A program made the position numbers and the translations under genes. This document shows, one piece after another, positions 25,441 through 33,707 of a DNA stretch of 64,000 nucleotides; the first letter of the stretch is position 1, and each line of letters opens with the position of its first letter. Source of the stretch: Nocardioides sp. URHA0032 (GTDB lineage: Bacteria; Actinomycetota; Actinomycetes; Propionibacteriales; Nocardioidaceae); the NCBI RefSeq assembly GCF_000620645.1, contig NZ_JIAV01000021.1, forward strand, positions 209,869 to 273,868, written 5' to 3'. The notes beneath the pieces are model-generated. The model was not told the DNA's origin, did not search any database, and was given only the letters and a program-made list of their open reading frames with translations.

Positions 25441-25747
25441 GCACACGGCCGAGGGTGACTACATCCGCCACGCCTGCGGTTGTATCAACTGCGACGCCCG
25501 CTGCGAGTGCGAGGGGGCCTGCGCTGCTGCGCGTCCGACCAAGGTTCACATCCACAACGACGAGTTCGAGGCTCTTATTAAGGCCGTGCTGCTCGACTGC
25601 GGCGAGCCTCTGTTCGCCATCGACGAGACGGTCTCCGCCGTCGGGCGGATCATCGCCGCTCGAGAGCTAGCGGCGCTCAACAAGGGGTGGGGACTCGGGT
25701 TCAAGCACGCGCGGGAGGCTCTGCGCACTCCGCCCGGACTACCGTGA
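25430..25747 (+). CDS. Cys-rich small protein, last gene of the cassette
   Basis: 105 aa. The N-terminus YIRHACGCINCDARCECEGA is packed with six Cys, likely zinc-binding. The rest is helical (ALIKAVLLDCGEPLFAIDET, AARELAALNKGWGLGFKHAR). No family recognised. The cassette ends 20 bp before the convergent stop at 25767. Confidence 0.6.
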   Translation: MSAEHTAEGDYIRHACGCINCDARCECEGACAAARPTKVHIHNDEFEALIKAVLLDCGEPLFAIDETVSAVGRIIAARELAALNKGWGLGFKHAREALRTPPGLP

Positions 25748-25766
25748 CGAGTGGCGGGTGGCGGAT

Positions 25767-26129
25767 CTAGGTGGCGTCGAGCGAGGTGAGCGCGGCCTGC
25801 ACCTCAAGCGGCGCGGCAGGCGGATGACCACCCAGCCGGATCACCTCGTCGCGCAGTTGCAGCGCCCACCCGATCAGCGACGACATGAGCGACGCCTGAG
25901 CCTTGTTCTTCTCCTGCGCCTGCGTCAGATCGCGCTCAAGATCCTTGACCCGGTCCTCAAGCCTTTCGATGCGGCGACCCTGCTCGTCCGACCACGCCTC
26001 CCAACGTTCGGACAGCAGCGCGTCCACCTCGGCCTTGTCCCGCTGCGACCCGAGAGCCTTCGTCAACAGCAGGGTCAAGATCGCCGATGCTGGGCCAGCG
26101 ATCAACGCGACCGCCACAGACTCGTTCAT
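25767..26129 (-). CDS. Membrane-anchored coiled-coil protein
   Basis: 120 aa. N-terminal membrane segment (VAVALIAGPASAILTLLLTK), then a coiled coil (DEQGRRIERLEDRVKDLERD) and a C-terminal helix. The topology matches small tail/lysis-region membrane proteins of actinophages, possibly a second holin or antiholin. ATGA overlap with the 21-codon frame upstream fixes the start. Confidence 0.65.
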   Translation of the reverse strand: MNESVAVALIAGPASAILTLLLTKALGSQRDKAEVDALLSERWEAWSDEQGRRIERLEDRVKDLERDLTQAQEKNKAQASLMSSLIGWALQLRDEVIRLGGHPPAAPLEVQAALTSLDAT

Positions 26130-26191
26130 GCGCCGTCTCCAAGCGTGTAGTCGTAGTACGAGCGGCGCATCACCGCGACGGTGGCCGTCAC
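26126..26191 (-). CDS. Candidate 21-residue microprotein
   Basis: MTATVAVMRRSYYDYTLGDG-A, read from a GTG at 26191 that overlaps the upstream stop as GTGA and ending in a TGA that overlaps the downstream ATG as ATGA. The perfect coupling on both sides suggests it is translated, possibly only to carry ribosomes between genes. Confidence 0.45.
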   Translation of the reverse strand: MTATVAVMRRSYYDYTLGDGA

Positions 26192-27315
26192 TGGAGGACC
26201 GCCGGAGGAACCTTGAAGGTCTGCAACTTCGTCGTCGGGACCACCTGCACCGCCCTCGCCACCTGCGCCGTGAGCTGGGCACTGTCGGCGAGATTGCGGA
26301 CCGCGAGATTCAGCGGCGCGATCGTCACCTCAGCCGGGTTCTCGGTGTCGTACTCGACCTCGCCGAGCACCACATCCAGGCCGAGCTCGTTGCGGAGGCC
26401 GCCGAGACTGTTCGGCACGTTGAACAGACGCACCATCTGGCCCGCCTTCACGTCGGTGAGTTTGGCCGGCAGTCCGCCCGGCGTGAGCAGTCGGCCCGAG
26501 TTCGTCGTGACCCGCGAGAGCCACTGCGGCACCGTCAGCAACGCGAGCTGCTGTTGTGCGTAGGCCAGTGCCGTGGTGCCCGAGATGAGGCCGAGGCTCG
26601 TCAGGTCCATCGGGTACTCGATCACGCCATAGAGCGCCTGCCCGATCAGGTCGTCGGCGTCCTGGGTGGACCAGCCGTTCGGTGAGCCGTCCACGCCACT
26701 GACGCTGGAGACGTAGCGGGCACGGACGCGGGTGAACAACCCCTCGTCAGCCACGCCAATGTCGAGATCAGAGGCGTCGAGATGCCACGAGGGAGTGGTC
26801 GGGTCAGTGGTCACGAACGCGACACCGTAGGCATCCACGCCCCACCGCTTGCCGACCGTCACCGCCCAATTGTTCAGCAGCGCGTCGAGCCGCTGCGTCG
26901 AAGGGGCGCCGTCGGTGCCGAGCGAGGCGTTGTCGAACGCTGTCGGGTTCGTCCAGGGCAGACCGTTCGCGATGGCCTGCGTGACGGCGGTGCGCGGGTT
27001 CGTCGTCGGGTTGCCGCTCGAGTCGACCGCGTCGAAGTCCCCGGCGCGACGGGCCAGTGACCGCGCGGACAGGCTGCGCGGGTAGTCGCGACCCATCTCC
27101 GAGAGCACGCCGCCGAACACCTTGACGCCGTCGTTCCACACCTCGAACGACTTACCGAGCCCGATCAGAGACGAGTCGTTCGCCGGGTCGATCGCAAGCG
27201 TGCAGGACGCCAGATCGGCGCCGCACGGACCGACACCCCAGGTGGAGGACCACTTGATCCCCCCGACGTGGCCCAGCGAGTGCAGCCACACGCCGTTGAC
27301 CATCACCTCGGCCAT
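26188..27315 (-). CDS. Minor tail protein (tail-tip component)
   Basis: 375 aa. Begins MAEVMVNGVWLHSLGHVGGI; the ATG overlaps the upstream stop (TAATG). Domains read as a beta-rich Dit/Tal-like head (GPCGADLASCTLAIDP, FEVWNDGVKVFGGVLSEMGR) and a C-terminal region with DVKAGQMVRLFNV and VVLGEVEYDTENPAEVTIAP. It corresponds to the second minor tail protein after tape measure in actinophage siphoviruses. Confidence 0.75.
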   Translation of the reverse strand: MAEVMVNGVWLHSLGHVGGIKWSSTWGVGPCGADLASCTLAIDPANDSSLIGLGKSFEVWNDGVKVFGGVLSEMGRDYPRSLSARSLARRAGDFDAVDSSGNPTTNPRTAVTQAIANGLPWTNPTAFDNASLGTDGAPSTQRLDALLNNWAVTVGKRWGVDAYGVAFVTTDPTTPSWHLDASDLDIGVADEGLFTRVRARYVSSVSGVDGSPNGWSTQDADDLIGQALYGVIEYPMDLTSLGLISGTTALAYAQQQLALLTVPQWLSRVTTNSGRLLTPGGLPAKLTDVKAGQMVRLFNVPNSLGGLRNELGLDVVLGEVEYDTENPAEVTIAPLNLAVRNLADSAQLTAQVARAVQVVPTTKLQTFKVPPAVLQ

Positions 27316-29159
27316 TAGAGCGCTGCCGACCCGAACCATGCGGGGTAGTACTCGAGGGCCATCGTCGGTCCTTGTGCGTTCGTGGACACGAGGAACGCTG
27401 TCAGTTCGCCCGGCTTGAACGCATGCACGCCGGGCTTCTTCGCGTCCGGCCAAGCGGACTGCGCGTTCGCCCGATCCGACGTCGGCCCGCGCCACCAACC
27501 ACCCTGCGGCTGATCGGTCGAAGGCGAGTCGATCCACAGGTTCGACGACGAGCCGCCCGCTGACGGGGCAGCAGTACCGCAGTCGATGATCGAGAAGTCC
27601 GCCACCGGACGACCGCCGACCTGCCAGGCCGGGATGAAGTAGACGTTGGAGAGCTTCGCGCCCTTGAACAGCAGCCGAACCTTCGCGGTCACGTCAGCAG
27701 ACTGCATCGGCAACGGCGGCAGGTAGCAGGTCCCGAGCGTGACGAACTGGTAGCCCGTCGCCAGGTTCGGCAGCGACACCTCGGCTGTCGACGTCGGACC
27801 CACGTTGTTCGACCCGACCCGCAACTGTGCCTGCACGCCCGCGACGGTCGGCGACGACTCCACCTTGACCAGCGCGACCATCGTGTACGGGCCGGCAGTC
27901 AACAGGGTCACCGGCACGTCGAAGATCGGCTTGCCCGTGCCTGAGTCATAGGTGGTCGTGCTCGGGGTCAGGTACGAACCATCCGGCGATGTTGAGTCCG
28001 TCGTGGTCGTGCCCTGCGTGATCCACCGACGTCCGTCCGGCGTGAATCCAGCAGGCAGTTCGGCGGTCGGTGCCGTGATCGCCAGGACGCGACCGAGAGC
28101 AACCGAATCCGTCGGCGCCGCAATGTGCAGCGACCCCACCGTGCGCGCCGAACCCTGCACGTCGAGCTGCTTGACGATCTGGTGATCCGTCGTCGCTGAC
28201 GTCGCGCGCTCAACGTCGTCGTAGTAGACATACGGAGCGACGGTGCCCGTCTGAGAGTTACGGGTCTGGGTGACCCAGAACCGAAGGCCAGTGACCGTGA
28301 GTCCAGCCGCGACAGGCCACACGTACCGGGCGAAACCATTGACGTCCCGGCCCACCGACACGAAGTTGGTTACCTGCGACTCGCCGGCCGCAGTCGTCAT
28401 CCACAACTGATACAGGCCATCCGTGGGCCTGCCAGAGAACGTCGTCTGGATGCCGATGGACAGGTAGCCGCCCGTGCTAGTGCTGACGGTCAGGCCAGCG
28501 ACCTTGTCGCTGCTGAGGAATGTGTACGAGTTGTCGCCACTGTTGTAGGTGCTGCTCTCGGCATGCGCACGGACCGAACCCGTGCCCTCGGTCTTGATCG
28601 TCGTATCGACCGAAATATCAGTGCCGACCGGGCCGCCCGCACCCGGACCCGTCGCCCACTTCGACCAACCCGTAGCTGAGTCGCACCCGTACACGACGAC
28701 CCCAGTCGACGGGGGGGTGCCGGCGTTGTCGACAACCTTGTCGACCGAACGACCATAGGGGAGCGCCCGGATCGTCAACACCCAACGCCGATAGCCCGCC
28801 CGCTCAGTGTCATCGTCATACACGCGAGCCGGTGAAGCCGCGAACGTCTCAAACACCGTCGCCGGGCCATACCCGTCACCAGGATCAACCGACAGTGTGT
28901 TCCGCTGCTTGTCACACTCCGCAATCAGCGACGCCTCAGCATCAGCCAACGCCCCAAGATCAGACGCCTCGACAAGCAGCGGGATCGTCAACGTCCGATT
29001 CGACCGACGCGACAAAGACTCGATCTCACCATCAGCCAGCAGCGACGCCAGCACGTCCGTCACCGACTCCGCGTTGCCAAGATCGGAACCGAACTCGATC
29101 CCGAACGGATAGTCAGTCAGGTCAAGATCACCCAACACGAAGCGCGGATTGAGATCCAT
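27315..29159 (-). CDS. Distal tail / minor tail protein
   Basis: 614 aa. The first ~150 residues look like a Dit N-terminus (DLDLTDYPFGIEFGSDLGNA, TLTIPLLVEASDLGALADAE, RRWVLTIRALPYGRS). The rest contains galactose-binding-like beta domains (VYGCDSATGWSKWATGPGAG, KVESSPTVAGVQAQLRVGSN) suited to cell-wall glycan binding. ATGA overlap with the tape-measure stop. Confidence 0.8.
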   Translation of the reverse strand: MDLNPRFVLGDLDLTDYPFGIEFGSDLGNAESVTDVLASLLADGEIESLSRRSNRTLTIPLLVEASDLGALADAEASLIAECDKQRNTLSVDPGDGYGPATVFETFAASPARVYDDDTERAGYRRWVLTIRALPYGRSVDKVVDNAGTPPSTGVVVYGCDSATGWSKWATGPGAGGPVGTDISVDTTIKTEGTGSVRAHAESSTYNSGDNSYTFLSSDKVAGLTVSTSTGGYLSIGIQTTFSGRPTDGLYQLWMTTAAGESQVTNFVSVGRDVNGFARYVWPVAAGLTVTGLRFWVTQTRNSQTGTVAPYVYYDDVERATSATTDHQIVKQLDVQGSARTVGSLHIAAPTDSVALGRVLAITAPTAELPAGFTPDGRRWITQGTTTTDSTSPDGSYLTPSTTTYDSGTGKPIFDVPVTLLTAGPYTMVALVKVESSPTVAGVQAQLRVGSNNVGPTSTAEVSLPNLATGYQFVTLGTCYLPPLPMQSADVTAKVRLLFKGAKLSNVYFIPAWQVGGRPVADFSIIDCGTAAPSAGGSSSNLWIDSPSTDQPQGGWWRGPTSDRANAQSAWPDAKKPGVHAFKPGELTAFLVSTNAQGPTMALEYYPAWFGSAAL

Positions 29160-31687
29160 CAGCTCGCCTTCTTCTGACCGTGGGATACCGAGGCGTTGAT
29201 GGCCCGCGCAAGCCTCTTGTCGAGATCGTCGAGATGCTTCAGGTGCCGGTTCGCCTCAGTCAGTCGGTCCTCGAGGCGCTTGATCTGCGGGCCATACTGG
29301 TTGCGCGCCACCTGGCCGCCGAGCTGGTTCGACAGCGACTGGACATCGCCGAACAGCGATGCGTCAGCCAGAGCGTGAGACTGCGTGCCCGACGCCATCT
29401 CCAAGATCAGGTCACTGTTGCCCGAAGCGAACAACTGCGACAGGAACTGCGACGGCAGCCCCCAATGCTTCAACTTCTTGAACGCCCGAAGCAGTTGCTT
29501 GAGGTGGGTCTTCGTGTTCATCAAGTTCTGGTCGAACACCTGCCCCACGGTCTGTGCGGCGAAAAACGTGGTGTCCGTCAGCGACTCCGCGATAGCCGAG
29601 ACGCTGAACAAGTCGCCCGCGAACGTCGAAGCGATCGAGTCCTTGAGCGACGAGAAGTCCGAGAGGACGCCATCCAGCTTCGACTTGAGGTTGTCGCGGA
29701 ACGACTGCACCCGGTCCAGCGTCTTGTCGAGCGCCGACTTCATCGCGTCGAGAACCTTCGGACCGCCGGCCTTGATGCCGTTCTCGATACCCTCCATCGT
29801 CCACTTGCCGATTTTGCCGGTTAGGTCGTCCATCGTCTTTGCGAGCGGAGTGATCCGGCTGCGAACTCCGGCGATCAAACCGTCGATGATCGCCCGGCCA
29901 TGCGGGACCAGCAGGACGCGGTCCTTCGCGATCGGACCCTTGTGGGCGGCGATGATGCCGGCGATGGGTGAGACTGCGCCGATGATGTCGACCGTGCGGT
30001 CGGTGATGCCCTTGATGAGACCGCCGATGACGGCCCGTCCGGCTGGGTAGAGCGTGTTGGACAGGTCGCCGAGCGCGCCCTTGATCTTTTCGGGGACGGT
30101 GCCAACGAATGCGACCGCCTCGCTCATCCGCTGTTTGACCGCAGCGGTGAACCGCGCGGCGGCCTGTCCAGCGTTCCCGAATGCGCCACCGAGGCGCCCG
30201 AGGAAGCCGATGACCGAAGCAATGCCTGACGCGATGCGGGTCAGCGTCTGGATCTGCGTCCCGGCCATGTAGGCCGTGAGCTTGATGATCGGCGGCAGAG
30301 CCTTGCCCAACACCGAAGCGCCCAGCTTGTCGTTCGCGAGCTGCACCTTGAGCAGAACAGCCGCGACCTGCTGGAGCGTCGGCTGCCACTCCTTGAACTT
30401 CGCCGCAGCCTGCTGCAACGCGGGCAGAAGGTCGGCACGAAACGACGCCACGAGCTGACGCAGTGCGGGGAGCAGCTTCTGCACGACGGTGGCCCAGAAC
30501 TGGATCATCGCCGGGTAGAACTGGGTCACGAGGAACTGACCAGCCGACTGCAAGATCGGCAGGACATTCACCCGAAGCGCCTGCCCGAACTGGATCAGAG
30601 CGGGGATGGCGTTGGTCTGAATCCACGCCGCGAGCTGGTTGACCGACGTCCGGAACTGCTCGAAGTGAACGTAGGCGTACACCGCCGCACCCGCGAGAGC
30701 CCCCACGAGCGCGATCGGTGAGGCCAGGGCGCCGACGAGGACGGCAATCGCTGACACCAGGCCGCCGCCAATGAGCGCGATGACCGACGTCAGGGCGGAT
30801 CCACCGAGCGCTGCGAGCGCCGTCTTGAAAGCCTCGAGATGGTTGGCGATGAGATCCTGTAGCACGGTGACCACCGGCATCACGGCAGCCTTGAAGGCGG
30901 CGAACGCGGGCGGGACGTTGGCGATCATCCAATTGATCAGGACCGTGCCCTTATCGAGCAGCTTGTCGAGCAGCGGCAACAGCGCGAGACCAACCGACTC
31001 CTGAAGGTTCGCGAACGCCGTCTTGAACTTGTCGCCCGACGTCGCCGCCGCAGCCGCCGCCCCACCGAACTCGCGACCGAGCTCGCCGAGGATGACCTTC
31101 TGCGCCTTAAGGGTGTTGCCCGACGCGACGAGTGCCGCGATCTGGTCCTTCTGCTGCTGGGTGAACGAGACGCCGACCCGCGACAGCGCAGTAATGCCCT
31201 TGATTGGGTCATTCAGCGCCTTGCCGACCTGGATGCTTGAGGACTTCAGATCCTGGTCGAGCGCGACTGACATGTCCGTGACGATCTTCGTCGCCTGGTT
31301 GAAGACGTCGTTGCCCTTGCCCGCCTCGTTGCGGAGGTTCGTGAACGTCAGCAACAGGTTCTCGGCGCCCTGGACCGCCTCGTCGTCAATGCCCGTCAGC
31401 AGCGAGATCGAGTTCGCGAGGTTGCCGACCTGCTTGGCCGAGATCCCAGCGGCGCCGCCGGTCGACTTGATGACCTGCGCCGTCAACGCGGACACCTTCT
31501 GCGACTCACGCGCCTCGTCGATCGCACCGGAGAAGAACTGCTTGACCTTCTGGACCGCGAACAGGCCGACCGCAGCCGCACCGATCGCCTTCAGCGGCGA
31601 CATCGACGAGTACGCGAACACCTTGCCGAAGCGCGTGCCGGCAGTCTTCGCAGACGAGTTGATCTGCGGGCCGATCTGGCGGTTCAT
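29159..31687 (-). CDS. Tape measure protein (open part downstream of an in-frame amber)
   Basis: 842 aa from the ATG at 31687. Sets tail length and is ejected during infection. TMP features: N-terminal KAIGAAAVGLFAVQKVKQFF, TAQVIKSTGGAAGISAKQVG-type TP901 core, long helices, several hydrophobic segments at ~290-340 (GGSALTSVIALIGGGLVSAI), and C-terminal coiled coil. The normal start appears to be 31756: a strong GGAGGTGA site and MSEVASAFVSLMPS precede a TAG at 31712-31714. The 31687 ATG lacks an SD, so expression may depend on restart or suppression. Confidence 0.85.
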   Translation of the reverse strand: MNRQIGPQINSSAKTAGTRFGKVFAYSSMSPLKAIGAAAVGLFAVQKVKQFFSGAIDEARESQKVSALTAQVIKSTGGAAGISAKQVGNLANSISLLTGIDDEAVQGAENLLLTFTNLRNEAGKGNDVFNQATKIVTDMSVALDQDLKSSSIQVGKALNDPIKGITALSRVGVSFTQQQKDQIAALVASGNTLKAQKVILGELGREFGGAAAAAATSGDKFKTAFANLQESVGLALLPLLDKLLDKGTVLINWMIANVPPAFAAFKAAVMPVVTVLQDLIANHLEAFKTALAALGGSALTSVIALIGGGLVSAIAVLVGALASPIALVGALAGAAVYAYVHFEQFRTSVNQLAAWIQTNAIPALIQFGQALRVNVLPILQSAGQFLVTQFYPAMIQFWATVVQKLLPALRQLVASFRADLLPALQQAAAKFKEWQPTLQQVAAVLLKVQLANDKLGASVLGKALPPIIKLTAYMAGTQIQTLTRIASGIASVIGFLGRLGGAFGNAGQAAARFTAAVKQRMSEAVAFVGTVPEKIKGALGDLSNTLYPAGRAVIGGLIKGITDRTVDIIGAVSPIAGIIAAHKGPIAKDRVLLVPHGRAIIDGLIAGVRSRITPLAKTMDDLTGKIGKWTMEGIENGIKAGGPKVLDAMKSALDKTLDRVQSFRDNLKSKLDGVLSDFSSLKDSIASTFAGDLFSVSAIAESLTDTTFFAAQTVGQVFDQNLMNTKTHLKQLLRAFKKLKHWGLPSQFLSQLFASGNSDLILEMASGTQSHALADASLFGDVQSLSNQLGGQVARNQYGPQIKRLEDRLTEANRHLKHLDDLDKRLARAINASVSHGQKKAS

Positions 31688-31756
31688 GCTCGTCCCAAAG
31701 CCCTTGGCGGACTAGGACGGCATGAGAGAAACGAACGCCGAGGCGACCTCACTCAT
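31688..31756 (-). pseudogene. 5' end of the tape-measure gene with amber codon 15
   Basis: From ATG 31756 the frame reads MSEVASAFVSLMPS, TAG (31712-31714), then SAKGFGTS running straight into MNRQIGPQ of the long open frame. The segment on both sides of the TAG looks like a normal tape-measure N-terminus, so the stop appears to be a single-base lesion (or a read error). Confidence 0.75.
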
Positions 31757-31782
31757 GCCCAGTCACCTCCGATCCGCCCGAC

Positions 31783-32433
31783 CTAGGGCACCGCCTCGCA
31801 GACGAGCGAGGGAAAGATTCGATTGCCCTTGCTCAAGTTGCAGAGCAGGTGCGCGAGTTGGAGATTTGACGGATGGTTCGAGCCGCCGCGGCTAAGCGGG
31901 ACGACGTGGTCGATCGACGGCGTCATGAGGTCGGGACGGCGAGCGGTCATGTCCACATCGCATCCGCAGAGGCCGCATAGCGCACCGTCACGTCGAGACA
32001 GGTCTTGAGCGGTGGTTGTCGTAGAGCCGTCCCTATAGCGCCTGGCTCTGCGGACGGCATAGTGGCTGCCGCACAGGCCCTTTTTTCGCATGGGGTTGGG
32101 ACAGCCTTCGATGGCACACGGCCCATCATTCGGATGCCGAGTCAACGGCGCGGTCGGTTCGCCGAATCGCTTCATCCGTGTGTAGTGCGCGGAGCAGTGC
32201 CCGAGCGAACCGAACTCGGCCTTGCTGCATCCGTCCACCCCACATCGGGGACGGCATGTGTCGCCGCAGAATCGCTTCAACGCTCGAACGGGGGCGCCAC
32301 ATGATTCGCAGGCCCACTGGGAAGGCCGCGCTTCCTTCGTGGCCCGATTCCAACGGTGGTAGTGCGTAACGCACATACCGCGAGCCAGCGGGGCCTTGTC
32401 ACATGCGGGCTCGATACAGGTAGCGTTTGCCAT
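31783..32433 (-). CDS. HNH endonuclease with zinc fingers
   Basis: 216 aa. Five or more Cys/His fingers (CIEPACDKAPLARGMCVTHY, CESCGAPV, CAIEGCPNPMRKKGLCGSHY) precede a C-terminal HNH core: CGLCGCDV, SIDHVVPLSRGGSNHPSNLQ, HLLCNLSKGNR. It sits between chaperone and tape-measure genes, where free-standing homing endonucleases often insert. Confidence 0.85.
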   Translation of the reverse strand: MANATCIEPACDKAPLARGMCVTHYHRWNRATKEARPSQWACESCGAPVRALKRFCGDTCRPRCGVDGCSKAEFGSLGHCSAHYTRMKRFGEPTAPLTRHPNDGPCAIEGCPNPMRKKGLCGSHYAVRRARRYRDGSTTTTAQDLSRRDGALCGLCGCDVDMTARRPDLMTPSIDHVVPLSRGGSNHPSNLQLAHLLCNLSKGNRIFPSLVCEAVP

Positions 32434-32523
32434 GTCAGCCTGCCCTCAATCAGGTTGTCCACGCCCCGGGAGTGTTACCAGCACTCGCCGGGGTCTTTCG
32501 TCCGATTATCCCACAGAAGGCCG

Positions 32524-32529
32524 TACTCT
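32524..32529 (+). promoter_or_regulatory. -10 box of the lipoprotein gene
   Basis: TACTCT fits TANNNT and ends 6 nt before the ATG at 32536. No SD is visible, again suggesting a leaderless transcript. Confidence 0.35.
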
Positions 32530-32535
32530 GTCGGG

Positions 32536-32937
32536 ATGAAACGGGGATGGATCGCGGCGCTACTGCTCGCCCTCACGGCCTGCGGTGGCGGCTCGGACGG
32601 CTCGGATGGCAGCGCTAAGGCCGGAGCGGACGACGAGAGCGCCGCGATCCGTGAGGCCGCACAGGCGTACTCAGACGCCTACTTGACTGGCGACGCGGAC
32701 GCCGCCTACGGGCTGTTGTCCCAGCGATGCCAGGACCGGACGCCAGCCGACCAGTTCGCGTCCGTCGTGCAGACTGCCAAGGCGCAGTACGGCTCAGCGC
32801 TCGACTTCAAGAGCTTCGACGCCGACGTGAATGGCGAACAGGCGCGCGTCACGTACACCTACGACACCGCGGCGATCAACCAAGATCAGGAACCGTGGGT
32901 CAAGGAGTCGGGCGAGTGGCGCGAGGACGACTGCTAG
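32536..32937 (+). CDS. Lipoprotein, plus-strand cargo gene
   Basis: 133 aa. Signal peptide KRGWIAALLLALTAC ends in lipobox LTAC, with lipid attachment at the Cys near residue 16. The mature domain is a small NTF2/DUF4878-like fold (AAIREAAQAYSDAYLTGDAD, YGLLSQRCQDRTPADQF, GEQARVTYTY). Prophage lipoproteins on the non-lytic strand commonly act in superinfection exclusion; that role is inference. Its TAG stop shares CTAG with the stop of the convergent chaperone gene. Confidence 0.8.
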   Translation: MKRGWIAALLLALTACGGGSDGSDGSAKAGADDESAAIREAAQAYSDAYLTGDADAAYGLLSQRCQDRTPADQFASVVQTAKAQYGSALDFKSFDADVNGEQARVTYTYDTAAINQDQEPWVKESGEWREDDC

Positions 32938-33341
32938 ACCGGCAGCGAGTGGCCAAGGGCGTTGAGGATCGCCACGACTTCCTCACGACTGCGGCCCCCA
33001 GTGTTGCCCCAGCGCCGCTCCTGCTTGTTATCCAGCGGCCACGGGCGACCACCGTGCGGCTTCGGCCTGCCCTTCTTGCTGTCGTTGTTCGCCGCCATCG
33101 TCAGGTCGTACAGATCCAGAATCGCCAGCGCCTCGCGACTGATCGGGTAGTCCCAACCCTCGAGCGCCGCAGCGACCGCCGATGACGGGTCGCGGCGCAG
33201 AATGACGGCCAGGCGAGCAACCTCGGCGAGCGTGATCCGGTCGCCCACGTCACGCAGGCCGAGTCCGAAGCGTTGACGCAGGTCGTACTCGACGGCCCCT
33301 CGGTGACGCGAGATCAGTCCGAGGAGCCCGAAGATTCCCCC
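32934..33341 (-). CDS. Tail assembly chaperone, -1 frameshift extension
   Basis: Read after the upstream chaperone frame by a -1 shift at 33335-33341. The extension contains RHRGAVEYDLRQRFGLGLRD, ITLAEVARLAVILRRDPSSA, ALEGWDYPISREALAILDLY and a polar end, matching the gpT-like part of actinophage gpG/gpGT pairs. A GTG at 33248 opens the same frame but has no SD, and homology begins well before it, so the fused product (33619 to 32934) is preferred. Confidence 0.8.
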   Translation of the reverse strand, partial: GGIFGLLGLISRHRGAVEYDLRQRFGLGLRDVGDRITLAEVARLAVILRRDPSSAVAAALEGWDYPISREALAILDLYDLTMAANNDSKKGRPKPHGGRPWPLDNKQERRWGNTGGRSREEVVAILNALGHSLPV

Positions 33342-33619
33342 ATCCAGGCGCCGACCACCTCGAGCATCTCCTTGGTCGGGAGAGACTTGAGGGCGGCGAG
33401 TGCAGCGGGGGTCGGGCCGGCAGCCTCGAGTGTGGCGAACGCGAGGCGCATCTGCATCATGTCGTTGTCCGGGTCCATGATCGCGGCATAGGTGATCTCG
33501 CCGGGGATGTTGGACGCAGCGTCCTCGCCGATCGCAGGGAGCGTGAAGGACTTGCCCTTGACGGTGAACTTGTGGCCGGCGTCCTTGGCCTTGCGGTCCT
33601 GCGGAGTGGTCTGAGACAT
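33314..33619 (-). CDS. Tail assembly chaperone (gpG-like)
   Basis: 101 aa (KFTVKGKSFTLPAIGEDAAS, TYAAIMDPDNDMMQMRLAFA). Located between the tail tube and tape-measure genes, the invariant place for the chaperone pair in siphoviruses. It binds tape measure and recruits tail-tube subunits. Confidence 0.85.
   Translation of the reverse strand: MSQTTPQDRKAKDAGHKFTVKGKSFTLPAIGEDAASNIPGEITYAAIMDPDNDMMQMRLAFATLEAAGPTPAALAALKSLPTKEMLEVVGAWMGESSGSSD
33335..33341 (-). promoter_or_regulatory. Programmed -1 frameshift site
   Basis: GGGGGAA on the minus strand, within ATG-GGG-GAA, twelve codons before the gpG-like stop. Slipping back one base joins gpG to the RHRGAVEYDL frame. G/A-rich heptamers are typical slippery sites at this position. 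Confidence 0.75.
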
Positions 33620-33707
33620 GCGCGGATTCCTTTCGTGAGCGCGGATGGTGCGCGGATAGGTGGAGCCCCCGGCCAGCCTCCGCGCGAAGCTGGCCGGGGA
33701 GACGGGG

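Noticed and set aside
33248..33250. GTG 33248 as an independent start of the second chaperone gene
   Set aside because: No SD, and family-like sequence (RHRGAVEYDLRQRFG) begins upstream of it, which the -1 frameshift explains better.
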